In this document: piece by piece, positions 1 to 9,259 of the stretch
Numbering within the stretch: the first letter of the stretch is position 1
How the letters are laid out: the number at the start of each line of letters is the position of its first letter
Source: Chitinophaga pinensis
GTDB lineage: Bacteria > Bacteroidota > Bacteroidia > Chitinophagales > CAIOSU01
Length of the DNA stretch: 64,000 nucleotides
NCBI GenBank assembly: GCA_945901065.1
Contig: CAMDKI010000001.1
Coordinates: forward strand, 248,001 to 312,000
Direction: 5' to 3'
Notes under the pieces: model-generated
The model's database searches: none
Told to the model about the DNA's origin: nothing
What the model saw: only the letters and a program-made list of their open reading frames with translations
Translations under genes and position numbers: made by a program

Positions 1-988
1 AAGCCACTGCCATCACCACCCAAAGCGAGGTTACTGATATTATCACCCACAGCACTAGGCCCTGCACCATTGCCCGCGGCCCTACTGATTTGAGCATTGT
101 TATAGACAAGCTGGCACCGATAAGAAACAAGGTGAGCGTTAGGCCGGCTTTGGCAACAGAGACAATGTAAGGCGATTCGGTATGCACTGCAGGTATGAAG
201 CTATTGAGTAGCATAGCCACTACAAACCACCCGATAAAGTAAGGAATAGTAACCTTACCGGCCGAATTTTTATAAATGAAAGCCATACCGAACGATACAG
301 GGATAATCCACAAGGCGCGGGCTAGTTTAACGGTGGTGGCTATTTTCAGGGCTTCGGGGCCGTATTCGCTGGCTGCACCTACTACCGAGCTGGTATCGTG
401 TATGGCAATGGCGCTCCAAAGGCCAAATTGTGCTTGCGATAAATCAAGCAAATGCCCAATAACCGGGAAGAGGAACAGGGCCACGGAGTTGAGTATAAAC
501 ACAATGCCCAACGATACCGAAATTTGTTTTTGCTCAGCTTGTATAATAGGCGATATGGCCGCTATGGCACTGCCACCGCAAATAGCGGTACCCACTGATA
601 CCAACTGCGATGTTTTGCTATCCACCTTAAGCAGCTTGCCCATAAAGTAGCCCAACAGTAGGGTTCCAAATATGGAAACCACTGTAAATAAGAAACCTTG
701 GCTGCCTGCCTGCAAAGCGGTCTGTGCATGGATGCCAAAACCTAAACCAACCACCGATGCTTGCAACAAGTATTTGGTGCCTTTTGCCGCTTGCTTAGGA
801 AACGGGTTGCCAATTACATTAGCTACCACTATACCCAATACTAGCGCAATAGGTGCCGATATCCAAGGGGTTAAGGTGAGGGCAGCTACAGCTATAAACA
901 GCAGTTGTTGCACCTGTGGGCTGAGCTTCAAAAAGCCTTGTTGCGGGGTATTTTTAGTCGGCTCAGCTGGTTTCATATATTGGCGCAT
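1..988 (-). CDS. YeiH family putative sulfate exporter, 5' part (runs off the left edge)
   Basis: The minus strand reads open from an ATG at 988 to the window edge, about 329 codons, with no stop. The translation has many hydrophobic membrane segments and YeiH/UPF0324 family stretches: SVVGLGFGIHAQTAL, GTAICGGSAIAAISPII and AIHDTSSVVGAASEYG. Family members are polytopic inner-membrane proteins annotated as putative sulfate exporters; the substrate is not established for most of them. A second in-frame ATG lies at 976 (MKPAEP) and could be the true start, since the first four residues carry no signal. Plus-strand ORFs across this stretch are shadows. The C-terminal end lies outside the window. 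Family assignment is from recognised sequence; function is inference. Confidence 0.85.
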   Translation of the reverse strand, partial: MRQYMKPAEPTKNTPQQGFLKLSPQVQQLLFIAVAALTLTPWISAPIALVLGIVVANVIGNPFPKQAAKGTKYLLQASVVGLGFGIHAQTALQAGSQGFLFTVVSIFGTLLLGYFMGKLLKVDSKTSQLVSVGTAICGGSAIAAISPIIQAEQKQISVSLGIVFILNSVALFLFPVIGHLLDLSQAQFGLWSAIAIHDTSSVVGAASEYGPEALKIATTVKLARALWIIPVSFGMAFIYKNSAGKVTIPYFIGWFVVAMLLNSFIPAVHTESPYIVSVAKAGLTLTLFLIGASLSITMLKSVGPRAMVQGLVLWVIISVTSLWVVMAVA

Positions 989-1214
989 TATTTGTAAAAC
1001 TAATAATTGGGTAGGGATAATGCTTATTAAAGGCGTTTAATTATCAAAATCCAGCTTTAATATAACTCCAGCCTGCCTCCTGCTTTAGCACCACTTCACT
1101 AATTTCAAAGGCAATCCAACTGAAATAGCGAATTACAAAGATGGTGAGGTATTCATCAACCCTATGCAACCTAAGTCACAAAGTACCTTTATTCGACTTT
1201 CTTTTGCTCATTTG

Positions 1215-1464
1215 TTATCCCCGCTCTAGCAAAACCAGATTAGCCCTGTACACTTGCTCATTTTTGATGCTGTAGCCAAAAGTGGCACGCAGCAGTTCGT
1301 TTTCACGGCATTCTAAACATGGCTTGAGGAATTTGTCTTCGATGCGAAGTTGTTGTTGGCCGAGGTCATTTTAATGTAAGCCAAACGATGCCAACCCATA
1401 CTAGCAATCGGTTGCGGTTGCGGTATATACGGTAAATAAGGGCATCTTTAGGGGCTATTTTTAT
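1215..1464 (-). pseudogene. Decayed gene remnant with one frameshift (unknown small membrane protein C-terminus)
   Basis: This lies in the 585-base gap between the YeiH gene and the TonB receptor. Read on the minus strand, 1368-1215 gives a protein-like stretch containing LRIEDKFLKPCLECRENELL and ending VYRANLVLLERG then TAA. Just upstream, in the neighbouring frame, 1464-1372 reads IYRIYRNRNRLLVWVGIVWLTL. Removing one A from the AAAA run near 1370-1373 joins the two into one continuous reading frame. There is no good start codon, and a TAG precedes 1464. I do not recognise the family. The rest of the gap (989-1214 and 1465-1573) holds no convincing gene. Confidence 0.4.
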
Positions 1465-1573
1465 CTACCTTCGTTCAATTTGTTTTTGATAAAGATTTGC
1501 CAATGCCAATTTATTCCTATTTTTAGTATCAACAGAATTAACAACTATTAACTAACCAACCAAATTACGCACT

Positions 1574-4513
1574 ATGAGGAACCTGCTATCCCTCTTATTA
1601 TTGCTTTGTCCGGCTGTTATGCTATTTGCCCAAACACGCACCATTAGTGGTACCGTAAAGGGCGCCGACAACAAGGAAACCCTACCACAGGTTAATGTGG
1701 TAATAAAAGGCAACACCACTGGTACCGTAACCGATCTTGATGGTAACTATACCATAACCGTGCCTGAAGATGCAAAGGCCTTGGTTTTTAGTTTTTTGGG
1801 CTACACCGAGCAAGAAATAAATCTGAGCGATTACCCTGGAAATGCAGTAACCATTAATGTTACCTTAAAAACAACTAATGTTGGCCTTAATACGGTGGTG
1901 GTGAGTGCTTCAAAAAGACAAGAGAAAGTATTAGATGCGCCAGCATCGGTTACTGTTATCAGTATGGAAAAGATACAGTCGCAGGCACCGCTAACTGTGG
2001 CCGATAACCTAAAGAACACCCCAGGGGTTGATGTGATGATGACTGGTTTGGTACAAAGCAACATCAACATTCGGGGTTTCAACAACATTTTTTCGGGTGC
2101 CATGCTCACCATCGTCGATTATCGCTTTGCTGCGGTTCCTTCGCTAAGGGTCAATGCCTTTCAGTTGATACCGAACAATACCTTTGATATGGACCGCATT
2201 GAAGTAGTGCGTGGCCCTGGCTCAGCGCTATATGGCCCCAATGCTGCAGATGGTGTATTGGCCATATTTACTCGCTCGCCATTGGATATGCCAACCAAAT
2301 ACGAAACCACTGTGGCCATGTCGTTCGGTTTTGCTGAAGGCACGGGCAAACCAATTTTGAGGCCTGAATTTAGGCACGCTGGCAAAATTGGCAGTAAAAA
2401 CAAGTTTGGATATAAAATTTCGGGCAGCTTCTTGCAAGCGGGCGATTTTAAATACTACGACCCACGTGAGCCATCAAGGGGCGATTCAATTTTGTTTGGC
2501 AACGTAAGCTATGGTCAACCATTTGTGGAAGACACAACGCTGGAACGTACAACCTTCGATAGGGATTTTAACATCCAAAACTATTCTACCGATTTAAGGT
2601 TGGATTACCGCCCTAACGAAAATTCGGAGCTGATACTTAGCGGTGGATTTTCGACGCTAAACAATATTGAGCTTACAGGCCTAGGTGCCGGCCAGGGTAT
2701 TAACTGGCGCTATTACTACGCGCAAGCGCGCTACCGCTGGAAAAACTTGTTTGTACAGTACTTTGTAAACATTAGTGATGCTGGCGATACGTATTTGATT
2801 CCACAAGTGGGGGCCGATGCACAACCACCACACAGCTTTCAGTTGTTAGTTGATAAATCGAAACAGCATGTGGGCCAAATACAGCACAGTTGGAAACCCA
2901 TTTCTATCTTGAATTTCATTTACGGCTTGGATGCGATTTATACTACACCGAACACCGAAGGTACCATAAATGGTAGGTTTGAGGATGATGACAATATCTT
3001 TCAAACGGGAGGTTATGTTCAAGGCGAGTTGCAAGCACACGAGAAGTTGAAAATTGTTGGCGCTTTTAGGGCTGATTACCACAACCGAATCAACAACGTA
3101 TTTTTCTCGCCAAGGGCGGCTATCGTCTACAAAGTTACCCCTAAACATACGTTAAGGGCTACATACAATAGGGCCTTTAGCTCTCCGCAAACATTGAATT
3201 TGTTCCTTGACTTGTCAAACGGCTTAGTGCCTAACGGTATCAACATTCGTGGTATTGGCAATGCTTCGGGCTACGACTATCGGTATGGCTCAAACGGCAT
3301 AGCACAGTTCCGCAGCTCCTATTCAGCTACCAACGGCACCCCACAGTGGTACGACGTAGGCGATAAGAGCAACAACTACCAATTTTTTAACGAAATAACC
3401 ACCATTATTGCTAATGGTTTGGCAGGTGCTACTGGCTTCCCTAGCGAAGTGGTGAACGGATTGGTAAGTACCCTGCTTACTAATATTGCTGGCCCTACGG
3501 GTTCGATCCAGAACGTAGACCAAATTACTGTAGACTATGTGAAACTTGCTGGTGGCGCTACTATTGCAGAAAGCAGTTTTGATATTGCTGATTTTAGCAC
3601 CCGAAAAGGTATTGATAACCAGATAACCCAAACTATGGAATTGGGTTATAAAGGCATTTTGGGCGATAAGGTATTTGTTACCTTAGACGGATATTATACC
3701 AGAGTAAACAACTATGTAGGCCCGCTAACCTTGGCAAGTGCTAGTGTTTTGTTTGAGCCCAATGATTTGCTTAATGCCTTAGGTGATTTTGGCCCGGGCG
3801 GACAGTTGTACGATAATATTGAAAATAGTGGATTTAAGAGCGTATTGATCGGTCTTTTGGATGACAACCCAAGCTACCAAGACCCTACCGGAAGCATACA
3901 AAGCGTTTCGGGAGAAGTATGGGATGAGTTGGCCTATATCTTGTCGGCTGCTAGCCGCCAAATACCTGTGGGCACTGTTACGCCAGAAGACGACTTGGTA
4001 GGTAGCGACGTGATTCTGACCTACGTAAACTTGGGTAACATTAATGTTGCCGGTTTCGATTTTGCTGTGAATTATTATGCTCGTCCTGATCTTAGTTTCT
4101 CTGGTTCGTTTTCGTTTGTAAACAAAAACAAAATACCTCTGGCTGGCGCGCAAGGCGGATTTGTGGGTTTAAATGCCCCTAAGTACAAAACAGCGGTTTC
4201 GGCAGAGTATACCAATAGTAAAGCGCGCCTAACCACCCGCGCAACCTGGCGCTGGCAAGATGGATTTCCTGCAAACTCATCAGTATATGTGGGCGATGTA
4301 AAGGCTGCAAACTTGGTTGATTTGAACGTGAACTATAAAGTTCATGGCTTAGAGGGTTTAAACCTTACATTTGATGTAAACAACCTGTTTAATTACCAAT
4401 TCCAACGTTTCCCGGGTACACCCCAAATAGGGACGGTGCTTACTGGCAAGGTTACCTATATTTTCACCGAAAAAACTTTTACTAAAAATTCGGCAAGTAC
4501 CACCACCTTTTAA
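1574..4513 (+). CDS. TonB-dependent receptor with carboxypeptidase-regulatory-like domain
   Basis: This 979-residue outer-membrane receptor would import a ligand across the outer membrane using TonB/ExbBD energy. A signal peptide (residues 1-20, ending LFAQ) is followed by a CarboxypepD_reg-like domain at about 21-110 (TISGTVKGADNKETLPQVNV, then GTVTDLDGNYTI). A plug follows at about 115-230 (PASVTVISMEKIQ, NINIRGFNNIFSG, IEVVRGPGSALYGPNAADGV), then a beta-barrel ending in a TonB receptor-like strand (GTVLTGKVTYIF). No SusD-like partner lies next to it, so it is probably a stand-alone receptor rather than a SusC/SusD pair. The ligand cannot be read from the sequence. It appears monocistronic, with a terminator 21 bases after the stop. 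Confidence 0.93.
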   Translation: MRNLLSLLLLLCPAVMLFAQTRTISGTVKGADNKETLPQVNVVIKGNTTGTVTDLDGNYTITVPEDAKALVFSFLGYTEQEINLSDYPGNAVTINVTLKTTNVGLNTVVVSASKRQEKVLDAPASVTVISMEKIQSQAPLTVADNLKNTPGVDVMMTGLVQSNINIRGFNNIFSGAMLTIVDYRFAAVPSLRVNAFQLIPNNTFDMDRIEVVRGPGSALYGPNAADGVLAIFTRSPLDMPTKYETTVAMSFGFAEGTGKPILRPEFRHAGKIGSKNKFGYKISGSFLQAGDFKYYDPREPSRGDSILFGNVSYGQPFVEDTTLERTTFDRDFNIQNYSTDLRLDYRPNENSELILSGGFSTLNNIELTGLGAGQGINWRYYYAQARYRWKNLFVQYFVNISDAGDTYLIPQVGADAQPPHSFQLLVDKSKQHVGQIQHSWKPISILNFIYGLDAIYTTPNTEGTINGRFEDDDNIFQTGGYVQGELQAHEKLKIVGAFRADYHNRINNVFFSPRAAIVYKVTPKHTLRATYNRAFSSPQTLNLFLDLSNGLVPNGINIRGIGNASGYDYRYGSNGIAQFRSSYSATNGTPQWYDVGDKSNNYQFFNEITTIIANGLAGATGFPSEVVNGLVSTLLTNIAGPTGSIQNVDQITVDYVKLAGGATIAESSFDIADFSTRKGIDNQITQTMELGYKGILGDKVFVTLDGYYTRVNNYVGPLTLASASVLFEPNDLLNALGDFGPGGQLYDNIENSGFKSVLIGLLDDNPSYQDPTGSIQSVSGEVWDELAYILSAASRQIPVGTVTPEDDLVGSDVILTYVNLGNINVAGFDFAVNYYARPDLSFSGSFSFVNKNKIPLAGAQGGFVGLNAPKYKTAVSAEYTNSKARLTTRATWRWQDGFPANSSVYVGDVKAANLVDLNVNYKVHGLEGLNLTFDVNNLFNYQFQRFPGTPQIGTVLTGKVTYIFTEKTFTKNSASTTTF

Positions 4514-4533
4514 ATTAATAGTTGATAAATATT

Positions 4534-4574
4534 GCACTAGGCCGGTTCATTTATAAACTGGCCTAGTGCTTTTT
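4534..4574 (+). terminator. Rho-independent terminator after the TonB receptor
   Basis: Arms GCACTAGGCC (4534-4543) and GGCCTAGTGC (4560-4569) are perfectly complementary and are followed by a T run at 4570-4574. It sits just after the receptor stop codon. Confidence 0.85.
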
Positions 4575-4779
4575 ATGAAGGTTGCTTTGTTTACTGGGCA
4601 AATTTTTAAGGTGGTTGCTAAGAATTGGCGAGTTGTCCATAATGGCTTTAGAAACAAACCTAAAGCAATTGGAAAAATCAAAGGGCCTTACCAAAAAAAC
4701 AGCTTTGTTGTAAAAGATATTTTAGGCTCAATCAGCATACAAACCCCAATTTACATAACTTCGCATAAAATTTATTGGA

Positions 4780-5292
4780 ATGAAAGTTGTTTTCAAAGTA
4801 GTGGTATTGGTGTTTTTGATGGCTGGTATTGCTGCCTGTAACAACAGCGACAGCGGTGCTTTAGGAGAAAATGGAGACGGAACCGCAGGCACAGCCCCGA
4901 ATGCATATATTATGAAAGCGGTGATTGATAGCGTTGAATGGACCGCCACCTCGGTTGATACAAAGGTAGAGCAAAGCACCATTTACATTACTGGCAAAGC
5001 GGCCGATGGCAGCCAAGTGATTTTGGAGCTGAGCGAGCGTCCCGGTATTGGCATATTCCCGATGAGGCGCGGAAATGGCCAAGCTGGAACTTATGTAATC
5101 AACACGGGTATTAAATACTACGCCCCATTTGCCGGTACCAGTGGCGTAATAAACATTACCGAATATGTTAAGGATAGTATTTTGAAGGGAGAGTTTAGTT
5201 TCAGCGCCTCCAATACTATGGATTTGCACTTAATTGAGAAGGGTGTTTTTTCTGCCCCATTACATCAAAATGCTTCTAAACCTGCACTATGA
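4780..5292 (+). CDS. Small lipoprotein, DUF6252-like, first of a paralogous pair
   Basis: This 170-residue protein has a lipoprotein signal: MKVVFKVVVLVFLMAGIAAC puts the lipid-modified cysteine at residue 20. The mature part resembles short Bacteroidota lipoproteins of the DUF6252 type: a segment around VDSVEWTA, then STIYITGKAADGSQVILEL, and a hydrophobic end. It overlaps the next gene by four bases (ATGA), so the pair is probably translationally coupled. The two proteins share the pattern of a W-x-A segment followed by I-x-KGxAADxS, which suggests local duplication. Function is unknown. The family match is moderately sure. Confidence 0.8.
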   Translation: MKVVFKVVVLVFLMAGIAACNNSDSGALGENGDGTAGTAPNAYIMKAVIDSVEWTATSVDTKVEQSTIYITGKAADGSQVILELSERPGIGIFPMRRGNGQAGTYVINTGIKYYAPFAGTSGVINITEYVKDSILKGEFSFSASNTMDLHLIEKGVFSAPLHQNASKPAL

Positions 5293-5786
5293 AGCGGGCT
5301 ATGGTTATAGCACTGGCCATATTGTGGGCTTTTTTGTTTTCTTGCAAAACAACTACCTCCTCAACAAATGCTATAGTTACAGCGCCAACCGAAGTTGCTG
5401 CTAGTGACCTAGATGCAGGCGCACCCGCGCTCGGAATGTCCATTAATATTGGTGGAATGCAGTGGCAAGCAGAAACCTATTCGGTGATAAAAATGGGCAC
5501 TTTTTGGATAGTTAAGGGCACCGCTGCCGATGAATCGGTAGTTAGTATTATGCTACCCGACCCTTTGACCAATAAACATTATGCGGTAGTGCAAGGCGGC
5601 GATGTAAGCGTAACTTATAGCACCAGCCGCGCAAAAGGCTTTTTATTTTTGGCTCCATACGCCGATAACAACGGATGGGTAAAAACCACATTAGATAATG
5701 GCCACCTTCGCGGAAACCTAGAGGTAACCGTTAGTAATGGTGGCAACCCTATGAAATGTGCAGGCATGTTCAACATTAAACTTTAA
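5289..5786 (+). CDS. Small lipoprotein, DUF6252-like, second of a paralogous pair
   Basis: This 165-residue protein begins with a lipoprotein signal (MKRAMVIALAILWAFLFSC, cysteine at about residue 19). The mature part has MQWQAETYSVIKMGTFWIVK followed by GTAADESVVSIMLP, matching the arrangement in the preceding gene. Its ATG overlaps the upstream TGA (ATGA), so both are likely made together and may occupy the same periplasm-facing site. It ends three bases before the stop of the convergent dapD gene. No function is known to me. Confidence 0.8.
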   Translation: MKRAMVIALAILWAFLFSCKTTTSSTNAIVTAPTEVAASDLDAGAPALGMSINIGGMQWQAETYSVIKMGTFWIVKGTAADESVVSIMLPDPLTNKHYAVVQGGDVSVTYSTSRAKGFLFLAPYADNNGWVKTTLDNGHLRGNLEVTVSNGGNPMKCAGMFNIKL

Positions 5787-5789
5787 GGC

Positions 5790-6611
5790 TTACACGCTCA
5801 CACCATACTCCCTCAAAGCCCCGTTGAGGCTAGTTTTTTTGTCGGTGCTTTCTTTGCGCGTGCCAATAATCAATGCGCAAGGTACTTGGTACTCACCCGC
5901 AGCAAATTTTTTGGTATAGCTACCAGGTATTACAACACTGCGTTCGGGCACTTCACCTTTATATTCAATAGGTTCAGGACCGGTTACATCAATTATTTTG
6001 GTTGATGCAGTAAGCACCACATTGGCACCCAATACGGCTTCTTTTCTTACTCTTATACCCTCTACCACGATACACCGTGAGCCAATAAAGCAGTTATCTT
6101 CAATAATAACCGGGGCAGCCTGCACTGGCTCTAGTACGCCACCAATGCCTACACCACCACTTAGATGCACATTTTGGCCAATTTGGGCGCACGAGCCAAC
6201 AGTAGCCCAAGTATCAACCATAGTACCGGCACCAACATAGGCACCAATATTTACGTACGATGGCATCATAATTACGCCTTTCTCTAAAAATGCACCATGG
6301 CGCGCAATAGCATGGGGCACCACTCGCACACCTTGTTCGGCATATCCTTTTTTTAGCGGTATTTTGTCGTGAAACTCAAAAGGACCCACTTCAATGGTTT
6401 CCATTTTAGTTATCGGGAAATATAAAATCACTGCTTTTTTCACCCAATCATTTACCTGCCAATGGTCTCCAATTGGCTCTGCTACACGCAATCGGCCCTT
6501 GTCCAAAGCTTCAATTATGGCGTGTATAGCATCTATTACCTCAGGCTGTTGTAATAATTCGCGGTTCTCCCACGTTTTTTCTATCAGGTCGCGATACTGT
6601 TGCACGTACAT
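5790..6611 (-). CDS. dapD: 2,3,4,5-tetrahydropyridine-2,6-dicarboxylate N-succinyltransferase
   Basis: DapD transfers succinyl from succinyl-CoA to tetrahydrodipicolinate in the succinylase branch of lysine/diaminopimelate synthesis, in the cytoplasm. The 273-residue protein has the conserved core MPSYVNIGAYV, GTMVDTWATVGSCAQIG, NVHLSGGVGIGGVLEP and IIEDNCFIGSRC, typical of the left-handed beta-helix hexapeptide-repeat transferases, and matches E. coli DapD (274 residues) nearly end to end. I chose the ATG at 6611. A longer frame exists but would need a TTG at 6635 that overlaps the divergent gene's leader. It is a lone gene, transcribed away from the MORN-like lipoprotein. Confidence 0.97.
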   Translation of the reverse strand: MYVQQYRDLIEKTWENRELLQQPEVIDAIHAIIEALDKGRLRVAEPIGDHWQVNDWVKKAVILYFPITKMETIEVGPFEFHDKIPLKKGYAEQGVRVVPHAIARHGAFLEKGVIMMPSYVNIGAYVGAGTMVDTWATVGSCAQIGQNVHLSGGVGIGGVLEPVQAAPVIIEDNCFIGSRCIVVEGIRVRKEAVLGANVVLTASTKIIDVTGPEPIEYKGEVPERSVVIPGSYTKKFAAGEYQVPCALIIGTRKESTDKKTSLNGALREYGVSV

Positions 6612-6650
6612 ATTGCCTAATTTAGTGTGCTGCAAAACTCTCTAAAAAAA

Positions 6651-7361
6651 ATGAAAAGCCCTATGAGATATTCACTAATGCTTCTGGTTTTATCCGTTTC
6701 GTTGTTTTCATGTGGCGAAAAGGCCAATATGGTAAAGACCTTTTACGACGAAGAGAAAAAGATGCTAAAGGAGGAATACGGCATAAAAGGCGCACCCGAT
6801 GAGGCTGGTCCCGAAGTGCGCAATGGCTTGTATAAGGCCTTTTACGAAGATGGCAAGTTGAAAGAAGAGAAGGTTTACACCGATGGCGAATTGAACGGAG
6901 CACGGAAACTATACTTTGCCGATGGCAAGGTGGATATTGAGGAAAACTACAAAAACGGGTTGTTTGAAGGGCCGTACAAAGCCCACTTCGCCAATGGGAA
7001 GGTAAAAGAGGAAGGACAGTATGTAAACAACGAGATAACCGGTTTGTGGAAATACTACTACGAAAGTGGGCAGTTGAAAGAGGAAGTTAACTTTGCCAAC
7101 AACCTAGAGAACGGCTTGTATAAAAAATATCACGAAAACGGCACTTTGGCTGCCGAAGGCGAATACAAGGCCGAAACCGAAAACGGACTATGGAAATACT
7201 ATCACGCCAATGGTGCTGAGCAAGAGCAAGTGACTTATGTTAAGGGTAAAGAAGAAGGATGGGTGTACGTGCTCAGCGAAACGGGTGATACGGTTAAATG
7301 GATAAACTACAAAGAAGGCCGCCCGCTTAGTTTCAAGGAAAAGCCACAAATGCAGCAGTAG
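6651..7361 (+). CDS. YwqK/MORN-like repeat lipoprotein
   Basis: This 236-residue protein has a lipoprotein signal (cysteine in SLFSCGEK) and about six tandem MORN-like units of the form G-x-W/Y-K-x-Y-Y-x-N/D-G-x-L-K-E-E, for example NGLYKAFYEDGKLKEE and TGLWKYYYESGQLKEE. Such proteins are annotated as YwqK family (antitoxin of a toxin pair in Bacillus), but in Bacteroidota they are common secreted repeat proteins, and no toxin partner is visible here. I chose the ATG at 6651 because the upstream 6627 start overlaps the dapD leader. A further ATG at 6663 (MRYSLM) also gives a good signal peptide. Confidence 0.85.
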   Translation: MKSPMRYSLMLLVLSVSLFSCGEKANMVKTFYDEEKKMLKEEYGIKGAPDEAGPEVRNGLYKAFYEDGKLKEEKVYTDGELNGARKLYFADGKVDIEENYKNGLFEGPYKAHFANGKVKEEGQYVNNEITGLWKYYYESGQLKEEVNFANNLENGLYKKYHENGTLAAEGEYKAETENGLWKYYHANGAEQEQVTYVKGKEEGWVYVLSETGDTVKWINYKEGRPLSFKEKPQMQQ

Positions 7362-7472
7362 AATACCATTGCATTGTTGGCTCTCGATACGGTTTGGTAA
7401 CTCAACAATTGGTGCTTTTTAACATTTGGCATTGAATTTGTCGTTAGCTTTACATACCATTAAAACTATTCT

Positions 7473-8324
7473 ATGAAAATCAATCATCTTCTTGGCCTTT
7501 TGCTTGTTTTAAGTTTGGGCACGGTTTCTTGTAATTTAGATTTAGACAAAAACAAGAATATTGACTATCAGCTTTTAGCTACCGATGCCAGTGTATCTGA
7601 TAATATTAGCAGCGACACCTATCGTTTGGTTGACCAAGAATCGAGAAATGGCGAGTTTAGTGATAGTGTAGGCAAAGTGGCCACCAACCTTCAATGGGTT
7701 TCTTCCGTTGATACTTGCGCCATCGTTACGCTTAATGTAAACGGTGGAAACTTTCCGATGACCTTGACCATTGATTTTGGCTCAGGCTGCACTGATGGGT
7801 ATGGCGTGGTGCGCAAAGGGAAAGTTATAGGCGTATTCTCGGGCTATTATTCATCCAATGGCACTAGGGTTGATGTTAGTTTCAACAACTATTATGTAAA
7901 TGGTTACAAGGTTGAAGGCCAAAAGAGTATCGTAAACAATGGCCGCAATGCCCAGCAAAAATTGCAGTTTAGCGTGGTTGATGCCAATGGTCGTATCACT
8001 AAGCCTGATGGTGGTATTATCTCTTGGGAATCGACAAGAACGCACGTTTGGGACGAAGGTGAATCGACTCCCTTGTTTTTCTGCGACGATGTATACTCAA
8101 TTACTGGCACGGCTAGCGGCGAGATTAGCGACGGAACCCCTTATGCCATCCGCACTGAGTCTGCCGTTAAGAAAAACGTTTGCTGCCCTTATGTTGACGA
8201 AGGCGTGGTAACCTACGCGGTAGATGGCTCTGATATTGCAACTATTGATTATGGAGGCGGCTCGTGCGATGGGCTGGCCAATATTACCGCTAATGGCAAT
8301 ACTTTTGTGGTAATTATACAATAA
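7473..8324 (+). CDS. Hypothetical lipoprotein
   Basis: This 283-residue protein starts with a lipoprotein signal peptide (LGTVSC, cysteine at about residue 20) and an acidic linker (NLDLDKNKN). The mature part is beta-rich with internal pieces such as MTLTIDFGSGCTDGYGVVRKG and a cysteine-containing C-terminal segment (KKNVCCPYVDEGVVTY). This layout is frequent in Bacteroidota surface lipoproteins of unknown function. I do not recognise a named domain. No operon partner is evident. Confidence 0.8.
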   Translation: MKINHLLGLLLVLSLGTVSCNLDLDKNKNIDYQLLATDASVSDNISSDTYRLVDQESRNGEFSDSVGKVATNLQWVSSVDTCAIVTLNVNGGNFPMTLTIDFGSGCTDGYGVVRKGKVIGVFSGYYSSNGTRVDVSFNNYYVNGYKVEGQKSIVNNGRNAQQKLQFSVVDANGRITKPDGGIISWESTRTHVWDEGESTPLFFCDDVYSITGTASGEISDGTPYAIRTESAVKKNVCCPYVDEGVVTYAVDGSDIATIDYGGGSCDGLANITANGNTFVVIIQ

Positions 8325-8443
8325 CCACAGCACCAACAGGTGCCTGAAGTGCACCAATTGTGCCGCGACTGGGGTATTCATGGTTCGTAATCTCAAAATA
8401 AATACATACCTTCTATCGGTTTTTCAACGGTAAAGAACTTTGC

Positions 8444-9259
8444 TTGAAACGGATCCTGATTGTACTGCTCTCCTTCTTTTTTGTTTTTATACTTGTGTGG
8501 ACGGTATCGGCAATGCCCTCTTACAGAGATGATAGCTTGGCACCGAATGAACAATTGGTGTCGTTGTCGGGCAAGCTGTTATTTGCAGTAAAAACTGGTG
8601 AGCCCACCGATAGTATTGAAGCGGCACTGGCCGAAGTGTCAACGCAAAGCTTGATTCATGGCTTAAGCAACGATAATGCTCGTAAAACTTTTTGGATAAA
8701 CATTTACAATGCCTATTTTCAGATACTGGCCACCCGCGAAAAACAAGTAAGACCCGATATTTTTACCCAAGAAGCGTTTACTATTGGCGGTTTAAAACTT
8801 AGCCTAGATGATGTGGAACATGGCATATTGCGCCGCTATCGGGTAAAATGGAGCTTGGGTTATCTGCCTCGTTTTTGGCCGCCAAAAGACATTAAAAAAC
8901 TTGCCGTTACCCAATTAGATTATCGCATTCACTTTGCGCTGAATTGCGGAGCTAAAAGTTGCCCACCCATTGCGTTTTATGATTACCAAAAGCTGGAGGA
9001 GCAACTTGAACTGGCTGCAACTTCTTTTCTTACGCAAGATGTGGAGGTTGACGAGGCGAAAAAAGTGGTGCGCGTAACCAAAATAATGCAATGGTTTAAA
9101 GCCGATTTTGGAGGTAATAGGGGCATCAAAGAAATCTTGCAAAAGTATTTGGGCAAGGATTTTGGAGATTATAAAATTGAGTACAAGGATTATGATTGGA
9201 GCAGTAGCTTGGGCAATTATGCTGGTCCACAGTCTACAGTAAAAAAGAACAACCAATAA
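8444..9259 (+). CDS. DUF547 domain-containing exported protein
   Basis: This 271-residue protein has a strongly hydrophobic N-terminus (residues 3-23) that acts as signal or anchor, and a DUF547 domain: ARKTFWINIYNAYFQI, then LSLDDVEHGILRR, then HFALNCGAKSCPPIAFY. DUF547 proteins are widespread; a cysteine-containing core (NCGAKSCPP) is typical, but no reaction is established. The start is a TTG at 8444. The first ATG in frame lies after the hydrophobic segment, so the TTG is preferred. The stop codon at 9257-9259 is made by the first unit of the ACCAATA heptad array that separates it from convergent cdsA. Confidence 0.85.
   Translation: MKRILIVLLSFFFVFILVWTVSAMPSYRDDSLAPNEQLVSLSGKLLFAVKTGEPTDSIEAALAEVSTQSLIHGLSNDNARKTFWINIYNAYFQILATREKQVRPDIFTQEAFTIGGLKLSLDDVEHGILRRYRVKWSLGYLPRFWPPKDIKKLAVTQLDYRIHFALNCGAKSCPPIAFYDYQKLEEQLELAATSFLTQDVEVDEAKKVVRVTKIMQWFKADFGGNRGIKEILQKYLGKDFGDYKIEYKDYDWSSSLGNYAGPQSTVKKNNQ

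Noticed and set aside
276-1040. Two plus-strand ORFs at the left end
   Set aside because: They are antisense to the YeiH-family gene, whose frame is open to the window edge with clear family motifs.
4566-4841. 91-residue plus-strand ORF overlapping the first lipoprotein
   Set aside because: It begins in the terminator tail, has no family-like features and runs across the lipoprotein start in another frame.
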